Shown here in pieces: positions 13,946-22,740 of a stretch of 64,000 nt of DNA. A model generated the notes under the pieces. That model saw only the letters and a list, made by a program, of their open reading frames with translations. It did no database searches and was not told the DNA's origin. This stretch comes from Elephas maximus indicus (lineage: Eukaryota > Chordata > Mammalia > Proboscidea > Elephantidae), in contig NC_064841.1 in the NCBI RefSeq assembly GCF_024166365.1, positions 31,054,001 through 31,118,000 on the forward strand. The letters run 5' to 3'. Each line of letters starts with the position of its first letter. Positions within the stretch are counted from its first letter, which is position 1. The translations under genes were made by a program, and so were the position numbers.

Positions 13946-14115
13946 GGGAACCCTGGTGGTGCAGTGGTTAAGTGTTCGGCTGCTAACCAAAAGGTCGGCA
14001 GTTTGAACCCACCAGCTGCTCACTGGAAACCCTATGGGGCAGTTCTACTCCATCATATAGGGTCGCTAGGAGTCAGAATTGACTCCACGGCAACAGGTTT
14101 TTTTGTTTGTTTGTT
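13946..14115 (+). repeat. AfroSINE
   Basis: A well-preserved short-form copy: head 'aaccctggtggtgcagtggt', B-box region 'ggcagtttgaacccaccag', tail 'attgactccacggcaacagg' and T-rich end (ttttttgtttgtttgtttc). Confidence 0.92.
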
Positions 14116-14130
14116 TCATTCTGGGTTCAG

Positions 14131-14330
14131 GAGGAGCCCTGGTGGCGCAATGGTTAAACGCTTGGCTGCTAACCAAAAAGTAGGCAGTTAGAACCTACCA
14201 GCTGCTCTCTGGAAGAAAAGACCTGGTGATCTGCTCTGGAAAAGATTACAGCCTATAAAATCCTATGGTGCAGTTCTACTCTTTCCTAGAGGATCACTAT
14301 TGAGTAGGAATTGACTTGACGACACACAAC
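14131..14330 (+). repeat. AfroSINE, long form
   Basis: The head is 'ggagccctggtggcgcaatg'. After the B-box region there is extra text ('agaaaagacctggtgatctg' to 'gattacagcctataaaatcc') before the usual 'tatggtgcagttctactctt'. It is the second of two tandem, same-strand SINEs and is the last SINE before the ~13 kb repeat-poor block. Confidence 0.88.
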
Positions 14331-14940
14331 ATCAATTGGGTTTAGGATTTCAGGTGTGTTATGAGTTCAAGAACTTTCAGAGGAAGACAACACACAAAGT
14401 GCCTAGTGATGGAAAGCATTGTGCTAACCTATGAGAGAGGGGCTGAGGGGTGAGAAAAATGAGGTATAGTTAATACAGCTTTACAATTTACAAAGCATTT
14501 TTATATATTAACCCTATTTTAGAAGGAATTATTATTTCCATGCTGCAGAATATAAAACCACGGTCTCTTTCAAGAAGCCTACACCTGAAGCGGAATGTAA
14601 CCAAGTAATCAAAAGAACTGTAATGTAAGGAGAAAGAAATAAATGCCGTAGACTTGGCAGCAAAATACTGGGAGGTGGGGGTGGGAGTGCCAACCAGACT
14701 AGGATCCAGGAAGGCCTCAGTGGTGGCATTTAGCCTCTGAGCCCAGTCTTCAGTGCGATAGACCAGAAGAAGTGTAGCTTTTAAAGGGACAGGTTCGCGG
14801 ACACCACCTTCTCCCGTGACCAAGGCAGAAAGCAGGATTTGAAATGAGGTTCAATCATGGAGGAACCGTGATCTAAGACAGAGGAAAGGAAACCTATCCG
14901 AGTCTCACTTTAAGGAAACCTGCACACGCACATTCTAGAC

Positions 14941-15236
14941 GAGAGCTTCTCAAATTTTTATGTGCAAGCGAATCACCTGTCAGTCAAAACGCCAATTTTG
15001 ATTTGATAGGTCTGGGTTGGTGCCTGAGATTCTGCGTTTCTGATGAAGTCCAGAGGGTGCTTAATGTAGCTGGCCAGCGGACCACACTTTCAGCAGCAGC
15101 ATTTCACCTGGGAGCAGGTTAGAAATGCAGACTCTTGGGCCTAACCTCAGACCTAATGAATCAAAGAGTCTCAATTTCAACGAGCTCCCCAGGTGATTCA
15201 CACGCACAATGAAGTCTGAGAAGCTCTTTTCTAGAC
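14941..15236. mobile_element. Two MER5-like hAT fragments in inverted arrangement
   Basis: The left half (about 14941-15060) starts like the 5' end of MER5 ('gagagcttctcaaattttta', then 'gaatcacctgtcag'). The right half (about 15068-15236) is a MER5-like unit in reverse, ending 'caggtgattcacacgcacaa' and 'tctgagaagctc'. The two ends are thus inverted copies of each other. They are non-coding remnants, the last clear transposons before the MECOM CpG domain. Confidence 0.65.
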
Positions 15237-15339
15237 TATTCTTTGTTCAGTTAGAAGAGACCCAGAAAGGTCCAAACTTCCACTGGCAACGCACACCAGA
15301 AGTTTGGTTTCTCTCCGGAGCTTCTGTTCCCATAGGGCA

Positions 15340-16620
15340 GAGATTTGTTACCCGCCCCTCTCCCCCAGCTGCTCCTCCTGATCCTAAACCAGTAGCAGCT
15401 CCGGGAGTTGCTCGCCTCGTAATCCTCCTTGCTGGGTTCCTTTCCACCCCAGCCCTCCTTCCCCGGGGCTCTCCAGCTGTTCCCCCACCCCCCACGCCCT
15501 GGCCGCTACTGTGCACAGCTGGAGCCCAACGCGGCGGGCGCACCCGGAGCTGCAGCGGCTAGGGAAGCCAGGCGGGGGCGCCGCAGACTAGGCTGTGCGG
15601 GAAGAGGCCGTGCCGAGCAGGGAGAGGACGGCGGGAGCGGCGGGCGAGGGAGCGCGAGCTCCGCATCTGGTGCCAACCAGCGCGACCCTGGCGCGGCCCC
15701 ACATTCCCACACCGCGGGAGCGGCGGCTGGCTACCTGGGAGGCGGCGCGCACCGCCCCCCCGCCACCCTGTTTTTCATAAACCCGTCGGGAAATAGTTCT
15801 CCAGCCTCGTGGGCTAGTAATCAGCCAGACCTTCTCTCAAAAGAACTCCTGATTATAATCCCCGAGCTAGGCTGGTGGGCCTAGATTTTAAACCCACGAT
15901 TTAATATTATCATCATCATTATTAAAAGTCAGCCATCCTGGTCTCCCGGGCCCCCAACCCTTCTGAAGTTGGGAGGGGCGTGTTAAAAAATTCGGGGGGA
16001 AGGAGCAGGATTGTAAAACCTAGCGATATGCTAAGAAATCCGAGGCAGAAAACGTAACTTACAAAAAGTCAAGTTTTACAAGGTAGAAGGTAACTGGGCA
16101 GAAAACGCGCGTCCGCCGAGCCCCTGCCGCCGTGCTCGCCAGAGCTGGCCAGCCTCGCCGCCCGGCAGCGCCAGGATTTCGCAGGAAGAGGAGGCGGCCG
16201 CGGTGCCACCCCGCCACCCCGCACCCCTGCTGCCCGCGGCGCCCCTTCCAGGGCACGCTCGGCGCCTCGCCCGCCTTGCGAAGCCCCGCTCAGCTCCGCG
16301 CTCCGGCCTTGCAGGCTGTGCAAGCGCCCCTTTCACCGCGAGCCTCCTTTCAAGGCCAAGTGCAGCGGGCAGTTTAAAGATAACACCTTCACGCAGCAGG
16401 CGTTTCTGCTGGGAAACTCGGCGGCAGCCGCAGCTGCGGGATGTGCGCGTTCCCCGTGTGTGTTTCTCCGAGAATGTCAGACAAGACGGGCAGTCTTAAC
16501 GTTTATTAAAAGCCTACGTGTTTTGTCTCGAGGCTTACCGGGTTTGTCCAAACTTCTGTGAGTGCGTGTGTGCCGGTGAGTGTGCGCGTGTCTCCACCCT
16601 CCCCTGCCCCCACCCCGCCC
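15340..16620. promoter_or_regulatory. CpG-rich block about 5 kb upstream of MECOM
   Basis: GC- and CpG-dense sequence at 15340-15770 and 16100-16480, split by an AT-richer stretch (15770-16080). Open frames up to 151 residues exist on both strands but are low-complexity (Ala, Arg, Pro, Gly rich), as expected in CpG islands. It may be an upstream CpG island, an enhancer or an alternative promoter. No exon can be supported. Confidence 0.6.
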
Positions 16621-16629
16621 GGGCAGAGC

Positions 16630-17620
16630 GAAGTAGTCCTATATAGCGATGATAAATATCCCTGTTGATCACTTGATTGATTACCTCCCTGAAAGGTCAC
16701 GCGGGCTCGCAGTAATTTCCTTTTGCCTAAGGCTCCCTTTTCACTTTTACTCCGGCACGACAGCTCCGACTACACGGGATCTTTATTTTTTATTTTAACC
16801 CCTAAATGCAACCCCTCCCGAAAACAATGCAGACAAGAAAAATCGAATAAAATCAACTCGAGACCTTTTCGCTTACTCGCTGCCGCCCTCCTCATCTCGT
16901 TCCTTTCTTTCTTCTCGCCCCCACCCCCTCCTTCTCCGGCCCGCTCTCCCCAACTCAGATGTATGCTGGACACTATTTAATAGACGAGTGTCTTGCAAGT
17001 AAACTCAGGGTCCCTTGGGTCTGCGTTTCATGTCTGTGACTCTCTCCCTTTCTCTCCTGTGGACTGAAAATTCGGATTTAAACCACTAGACAAGCTATTA
17101 ATTTAGCTAGGCTACCCAGGGTCCTGAACCCAATTAATTTCTAATAATTATAGCCCAAGGGGGCTAGATAGATCTCCCTGCCTCTTTCTTTTATTGCCAC
17201 TCCACGCCACCGAGGTCAGCGTATAATAATAAAGTGTATATTTTGAAAGCGATCTCCAGAACAGTGAGTTATTGCAATGAATGAAAATTGTTTCCATTTT
17301 GGTTAATTGAGCCCGTGGCCGAAAGCTGGAGCTCTGAGACTAAATAAAGAGGACTGTTTCATTTCAACATGAAGAAACCCCTGCCTAGCTCTGGTCACCC
17401 AGCGAGAGTTTAATTTCTTAACAGCCAACCTGAAACCCAGCATTGGGTAAACAGTATTAATAATTGCATTACAATGATTAAATTAATCTTGCTGGTAGCC
17501 GGGAGAATATAGGTTGCGATTGAATAGCACGATGTAAAGTTCACTGCACAAAGACAATAGGCCAAGAAATACCTCCATGAAGATTTCAAACTTTCTTCCA
17601 AAGATACTGTTCAATTACAA
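16630..17620. promoter_or_regulatory. Candidate upstream regulatory element, homeobox-type motifs
   Basis: Directly beside CpG-rich DNA, this stretch has many TAAT/ATTA cores (for example 'acccaattaatttctaataa' near 17129 and 'attaataattgcattacaat' near 17455). It also has a PBX/HOX-like 'tgatcacttgattgatta' near 16664. It has no repeats and no coding potential. Motif density and location suggest an enhancer; this is inference from composition only. Confidence 0.4.
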
Positions 17621-18139
17621 TGAGAACCAAAGGGCTGGTTCAATTATAATGTGAGGAAAGGAAAATTTCCTGTTGCATGGGTTGTATGGAAATTTTAGTT
17701 CTTTGCCGTCTTTTTTAGAGTTAAGCAGTTGGAGAAGGGGTGTATACTTGTCTGGGTCTCGCCTCTTAAATGACCCAACTTCCTCCCAACTCCCATCTCG
17801 ATCTCCCTGGTTCGGCTCAAACAAACAACAAAACAAAAACAAAAACCCCCGACACAAAAAATGGCAATAGAATAAACAAACTCAAATAGCCTATCTGCTC
17901 ATCGACTTTCCAACGAGACACTGCTTCTAGGATGCTCGCTTCCTTGGGAGAAAGCTCTTGAATACTTTGGGACCCATGTTACTGACTCCAAGGAAACGAA
18001 TTTCTGGAGAGTGGAAGGTGGGCGGAGGAGGGGGCAGGGAGCGAGGGCAGCTCGGCCAACTTGTTGGAGGCCTCTTTACTCTTGGGCCAGCGACAGCTTA
18101 GAGGGTGTCGGTAATTCCAGGGGCCGCTGAAACACAAAG

Positions 18140-19460
18140 TCACCTGCTCCAGTCCCATGGCTGGGACTTGGGACAGGTGGAACTGACGGGGTCCAGACAC
18201 TCGGAGGTGGGAACTGGCCGGGGCGGGAGCGCAGGGACCGCTGCGCTGCGGGCGGGGAGCGCGGTAAACTGCTACTGGGCGGTTGTTCCATCAGATTAAA
18301 CATACTTGAACTAGCAGCTTAGCTCTTTTATTAACACACTCAGGGCGGACATCAAATGATAAAGAAAAAGAAAAAAAAGAGAGAAAAAGAAAACCAACTT
18401 TCAGGTGTTTTAAAAAGGTACTATCGTGAATACCTTTATTAAAAAAAATTAGTCATGTCTTGACTTTTTGTAATGCCTTGGCCCTGGGGCACAGAAGAGT
18501 TTGTGTTTAATATTTCAGTTAGAAAAGGTTGGAGTCCCTGTGCTGCTCTCCCCTCGGTACTGGTAAGAACTGGGCTGGGTTTAATCGTGTCCGGAAACTC
18601 CTGGAAAGACCGGGCGGGAGGACCCGTGAGCCGAAGCGACGGTGACCCCAGGGACTTTACACTACGAGGGCCCAGTGGACCAGCTGCGCCCCACCACCCA
18701 CAAGGCTTCTAGAAAACTTTAAACGACAGGGGCGTTTAAATTTGGGGGCTCGGAGACTCTGCTTTGTCTTCAGTCGTCCATCTCCCACCCACTCCCCTTC
18801 GCAGTCCCTAGCCCGCCACGTGGTTGATAATTTCTCAGCAGAAACAATCCCAGCTTCCCATGTGGGTCTTGTATTTAATCTCCGGGTTTGGCTCCAAGGT
18901 CCCTTCGTTTCCCAGAAAATTCACAGGCTCCCTTCTAAACCTCCCCTCGCCAAGGACACCCGGAGGTAGCCAGGCACCCCCCCACCCAGCGCGCACCCCG
19001 GGTATGAGATGAAAGGAATTAAGGAGAGGAGCTGAGTGGAGCACCGCAATCCGCCCCCCACCCCAGTTTTTTTTTTGGTTTGTTTGTTTACATTCCCGGG
19101 ATCAGAAGGTGAAATGAAATGTCTCAGGTTGGGATGCAGAGCCTCGTCCTATCCAGGGCGCCCCGCGGGCCCTCGGTGACAGGCCCCAGTGGACTCCCGC
19201 TCTCCTCCTCAGAGGCTATGGCTGTAATTCCTAGAAGCCCTCCCGCTTCCGACAGCTGGGAAGGGCCGGTCCCCAGGCGCTGCCCGCTGGTCCTCTGGCC
19301 TAGTCGTCCGTCCCCAGAGAGTCCCTTACACTCTTCGGAAGTTCTTTTTCCGACGTTCTTGCGGGGCAGACTGGTGTATTTCTCTTCGCGGAGATTTTGC
19401 CCCCTTTTGGAAGGCTCTCAGCCCCCATTTCGCCTTTTCCTTGGCGGACATCTACCCCTG
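18140..19460. promoter_or_regulatory. Moderately CpG-rich upstream segment
   Basis: CpG-containing GC-rich text at 18180-18270, 18590-18680 and 19140-19460, separated by AT-rich intervals including purine-rich DNA at 18355-18400. One 143-residue open frame (19119-19550, +) shows no recognisable domain. It could be part of a broad promoter-proximal domain of MECOM. No transcript feature is visible. Confidence 0.4.
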
Positions 19461-21159
19461 CATCTAACCCGAGGGGAGAGCCCACTCATGTTTTTCAGAA
19501 TTTTTAGCGTCACAGACACATGGGGACCCACAGCGACAATGTTAGAGTGACTGCTTTAGCATACACCGAACGTGTAAGCACACCCACCTGGACGCACGTG
19601 GCAACAGGAATTGCAGAAGGACTGGAAAACCCTACATGCCTGCAGAGAGGATGATGGAGTTCTCTGTATCCATTTGCGTGGGCACCAAAACATTCTCTTT
19701 GGGAAGTTACTTGACTCCTGCTGTGTAATTCTCCTTTGCGGCCACCCCTTTCCTTCCTTACATTTCAACATCGCAAGTCTGTCTCCCTTGGGATCCGTAG
19801 CTTCCTGCTCCACGGACCTATATCTTATAGCTAAATGCCTCCGGAATTACGCAGCCCTGAAGAAAAAAAAAAGGGCATCCTTAACCAGACCAACTATCAG
19901 GGCAAATTCTTTGAACATCAGTTTCCTCAAAAAAGGTATTTGGAAGCCATTGGTTCCCACACCTAATTTGACAATAACTGCCAACAGGTACAATTGGGCA
20001 TTCTCAGTGACCCGACTTTCCCTTCCCTGACTTTGCCAAAACTCACGCCTAGGACCTGCTTTTCTTTTCTTGAACACCAAGAATGTATTGGTGCAGCACA
20101 GAGACTGAAAAGATTATAATTTTCTTTTATGGTGTCTGGCAGGATTTGCAACAGATATTAATGGGGACATAAATAGCGCATGGAAGGTATTGAACAAAAC
20201 TGTTTAATGCAAGGAGGTTGTACCAGGAGAAAATCTATACGTACTAAGGATTGATTCATATCCTGAACAGAGCTAGCCGCTTTAGGAGTTGCCTATTTCC
20301 GCGTGCCCACCTCGATTAATAAATTCTATTTTAAAAAATCCCGTAATTAAAGCAAACTTCGACTATATTTTCTAAGATAGAATTTTTTCCCCCCTTCTCC
20401 TCCTTGTGACCCTAGAGTTTGTGGGTATAAGCGAGTTAGTGAAAATGGCAGGCAGGCTGAGCTGAAGCGGGACGCGACGAGGGAGGGGGCAGTGGTGAGG
20501 GAGGCCGGAAGGTGACACCAGACCTCAGAGAATGCATAAGGTCTTGGATGTCAAATGCCCGCGGCTACTCAACCTGAGGATCAAGGGTGATCACTACTGC
20601 TTGGTGGGAACAGACCACTGAAATGTTCCAAGGATGACAGCAAGTGCCGGTATCACACCTAAAGTCGAGAAAGAAACAGTTATTTATTCTGCTCCAACCC
20701 TGAAAGCGGAAGCCCCGATAGCTTCAGTAGCAGCAGCAGATTTCCCGGAGTTCAGGATGATTCTTACTTTCTCCCGGGTCATCCGCCCAGGGTCCTGCCT
20801 TTTCCTAGTTCCTCAGTACGGAAAGATTAAAAAAGTCCCCCCCCCCTTACTTCTTGCTTTCCCCCATGGATGATATAGATAATTTTCTGTAATTTATGGT
20901 GGGAAAAAACAGTGGTAGTAATGATAGCCTTATTGGTGATTCCAACACGGAATTCTGTACCAGAGCCTTTCCATTCTTTTTTTTTTTTTTTTTTTGGGAG
21001 CGAGGTGTCTGTTCCTCTCTGGTTCCCCCCCCCCGCTGTTCCCCGCCCCCCGCCGCCCTCCCCGCGGCTCCCTTTCTCCGCCTCCTCGGCGATTGCCATC
21101 TGACAAGATCTCCAAATCAAAGTGATAAATCGCTCCAAACTTTTTTTGGCGGCGCTGAG

Positions 21160-21237
21160 ATGTTGGAGGGGCGTCTAGCGCGCATGTGCGAAGGTGTCCA
21201 AACTGACAATGCTGGAGAGATAGCGAGTGCGGATTGA
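21160..21237 (+). promoter_or_regulatory. Upstream ORF in the MECOM leader, in frame with the main start
   Basis: ATG at 21160 opens a 25-codon frame closed by TGA at 21235-21237. The first ATG has G at -3 and T at +4; a second in-frame ATG follows at codon 9. The distance from the TGA to the main ATG (21451) is 216 bases, exactly in frame, with no other stop between. If the leader starts upstream of 21160 this ORF would tune MECOM translation. Whether it is translated is unknown. Confidence 0.5.
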
Positions 21238-21297
21238 GAGAAAGGGAGAGAGGGAGGGAGAGAGAGTGAAAGAAGGAAAGACAGAGTGAGTGTGTCG

Positions 21298-21333
<36 letters not shown>

Positions 21334-21400
21334 AGAGAGAGAGAAAAAGAGGGAGAGAGGGAGGGAGAGAGAGGGAGAGCAAAAGAAGGAAAAGATCCAA
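21236..21400 (+). repeat. Purine-rich (GA) tract with an embedded (TG)16
   Basis: GA-rich low-complexity DNA on both sides of an uninterrupted (TG)16 at 21301-21332, all between the upstream ORF and the MECOM start codon, and so probably transcribed in the 5' leader. The dinucleotide run is long enough to vary in length between individuals. Its pyrimidine strand could form H-DNA-like structure; that part is inference. Confidence 0.85.
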
Positions 21401-21450
21401 GAAAAAAAAAAATCCAACCACACACCAGCGGCTGCAGAACTGGGCACAGC

Positions 21451-21487
21451 ATGAGATCCAAAGGCAGGGCAAGGAAACTGGCCACAA
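21451..21487 (+). CDS. MECOM: MECOM (MDS1-EVI1 / PRDM3), coding part of first exon
   Basis: The 37 bases encode MRSKGRARKLAT and one base of the next codon, then run into the donor GTAGGT at 21488. This is the known N-terminus of the long MECOM isoform; the paralogue PRDM16 begins in a very similar way (MRSKARARKLAK). MECOM is a nuclear zinc-finger protein. In the long form it carries a PR/SET domain, linked to H3K9 methylation, and is needed for haematopoietic stem-cell maintenance. This exon gives only the short basic head; PR domain and zinc fingers lie in exons outside the window. The start has A at -3. The donor is phase 1, and the split codon (A|..) would become Asn in the known protein. 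EVI1-only transcripts start far downstream and do not use this exon. Confidence 0.93.
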
Positions 21488-21494
21488 GTAGGTG
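21488..21494 (+). other. MECOM: Splice donor of MECOM exon 1
   Basis: The exon ends 'GCCACAA' and the intron begins 'GTAGGTG'. The last exon base is A rather than the more usual G, but the +1 to +5 bases fit a donor. Using it joins the reading frame correctly to the residues known to follow in MECOM. No polypyrimidine acceptor with a matching exon 2 was found downstream, in keeping with the very long first intron known for this gene. Confidence 0.85.
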
Positions 21495-21741
21495 CAATAT
21501 CCCTTTTCTATTGGCTTTCCCCCCTCCTCTGCCATCTTGCATATCTGTCTCCAGCGCTCCGGGAGGGAGCGCGGGGCTGCCTCGCGCGCTGCGGCCCAGG
21601 TGGAGGGCAGGCGCAGCGCAGCCCCAGCAACCTGCCGTCCCAGCCTCCGCGCCCGGCCGCCCGCGCTTTCTCTCCTGGTTTGGGCGCGGGAGGAGCCGGG
21701 GCAGCCCTCAGCCGCGTGCAAGGACCAGCTGTGGCAGCCCC

Positions 21742-21769
21742 GGGGTGGGGGTGGGGGGTGGGGTGGGGG
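21742..21769 (+). promoter_or_regulatory. G-quadruplex-forming motif, start of intron 1
   Basis: Five or more runs of four to six G separated by single T residues lie on the non-template strand about 250 bases after the exon. The spacing satisfies the usual G4 rule with one-base loops. Further G-rich stretches follow at 21927-21958 and 22188-22242. Folding is predicted from the pattern, not shown. Confidence 0.7.
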
Positions 21770-22187
21770 CAGCAAAGAAGCGGGTGGGAGGGAGGAGAGC
21801 GCGCGAGAGCAAGCGGGAAGGGGTGGGGGGAGAGTAGAGCCTAGAGAGTCTCCCCCTCCCCTCCCCTTCCCCCCCAGGCGGGGGAGAGTCGCCTCTGGCC
21901 AACCAGCTAGTCCGGGGTGTGGAAGGAGGGGGAGCGGGGGAGGGGGACCGCGGGAGGGAAGGTAGCATGTTCGAGCTTCGGTTTGTTTCTGGGGCTTGGG
22001 GTCGGTGGCAGGCTCGGAGGGAGCCACAGTGGCGGCGGCGGCGGACGGCCGTGGCGGAGTTGGGAAAAGTTGCGAGGCGGCTGCTGGAAGTTGCGCGGGC
22101 GGGCGGGCTGCGCCGAGCCGCGGCTGCGGTAGTGGGCGCTGTGTGCTCGGCAGTGCGCTCCGGCGTGCGCGGCGCGGCGCGGCTGGA

Positions 22188-22242
22188 GGACCCGGGCGGG
22201 GTGGGGGGAGGCGAGGGAGGGAGCCGTGGGGGGGGGGGGGGC
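22188..22242 (+). promoter_or_regulatory. G-rich tract including poly-G, G4-capable
   Basis: Several runs of three to six G end in an uninterrupted poly-G run near 22229-22241, still within the MECOM CpG island. Poly-G of this length is prone to sequencing error, so the exact run length is uncertain. Confidence 0.65.
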
Positions 22243-22740
22243 ACGGGCAAAGCAGAGCTACCGCTTTCCGCAGCCGCGGGCAGGTGGGGAGCGTGGAGGC
22301 CCTGCGAGAGCTTGGAGAGCGGGGAGTGGAGGGCGCGTAGCCAGCGGGGACAACCGCCGAGAAGGGAGCCGAGAAGGAGCGAGCCCCGGATTGGCGGGGC
22401 GCCGAGCTACCCCCCAGCGAGCGGGCTGCCGGAACGCTGGGCCCCACTGAGGGCGCGGCGGAGCCTCCCGCTCTCCCTCCGGGCGCTGCCCCGGACTCGG
22501 GTCACTCACCCTCCCCGGCGCCCCCTGCCTGTCCCGCGCGGAGCGGCGCCGAGGAGCGCGCGGAGGCCTGAGTCGCGCCGGAATAGAGCGACTTGGGTAC
22601 TGGGCGGGGGCGGCGGGACCCCATCCCCCATTTTCTTTCACGAAAGTGTTGGGGGCGTCGTCTGAGATTGCCCACCGAGCCGACACTGTCAGAGACGGCG
22701 GGAACTTCAGCTCGGACTGTAAGCGACAGGACCGGGTTTG

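Larger units (their letters stand above)
20940..22740. promoter_or_regulatory. MECOM: MECOM promoter CpG island and 5' leader
   Basis: This is the densest CpG block in the window. It surrounds the first coding exon and extends over 1 kb into intron 1. Upstream of the exon there are C-rich tracts (21020-21065), then a plausible leader beginning near 'gattgccatctgacaagatc' (21090). No convincing TATA box sits at the expected place, so a dispersed CpG-island start is likely. I cannot fix the transcription start from sequence alone. Low-complexity open frames on the opposite strand are composition artefacts. Confidence 0.7.

Noticed and set aside
15429-15884. 151-residue open frame in the upstream CpG block
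   Set aside because: Composition-driven, no motif, no splice or start context better than chance.
1-20900. Possible presence of TERC or ACTRT3, neighbours of MECOM in other mammals
   Set aside because: No H/ACA telomerase RNA motif or actin-like coding sequence was seen. In human they lie further upstream than this window reaches.
20930-22447. 505-residue open frame on the minus strand across the MECOM CpG island
   Set aside because: It is low-complexity (Pro, Ser, Arg, Ala, poly-His/Thr from the CA repeat), typical of GC-rich islands without stops, and overlaps the real exon antisense.
21919-22665. 248-residue open frame on the plus strand after the MECOM exon
   Set aside because: Gly/Arg/Ala-rich translation of CpG-island intron, with no domain. 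It follows a splice donor and so is intronic.
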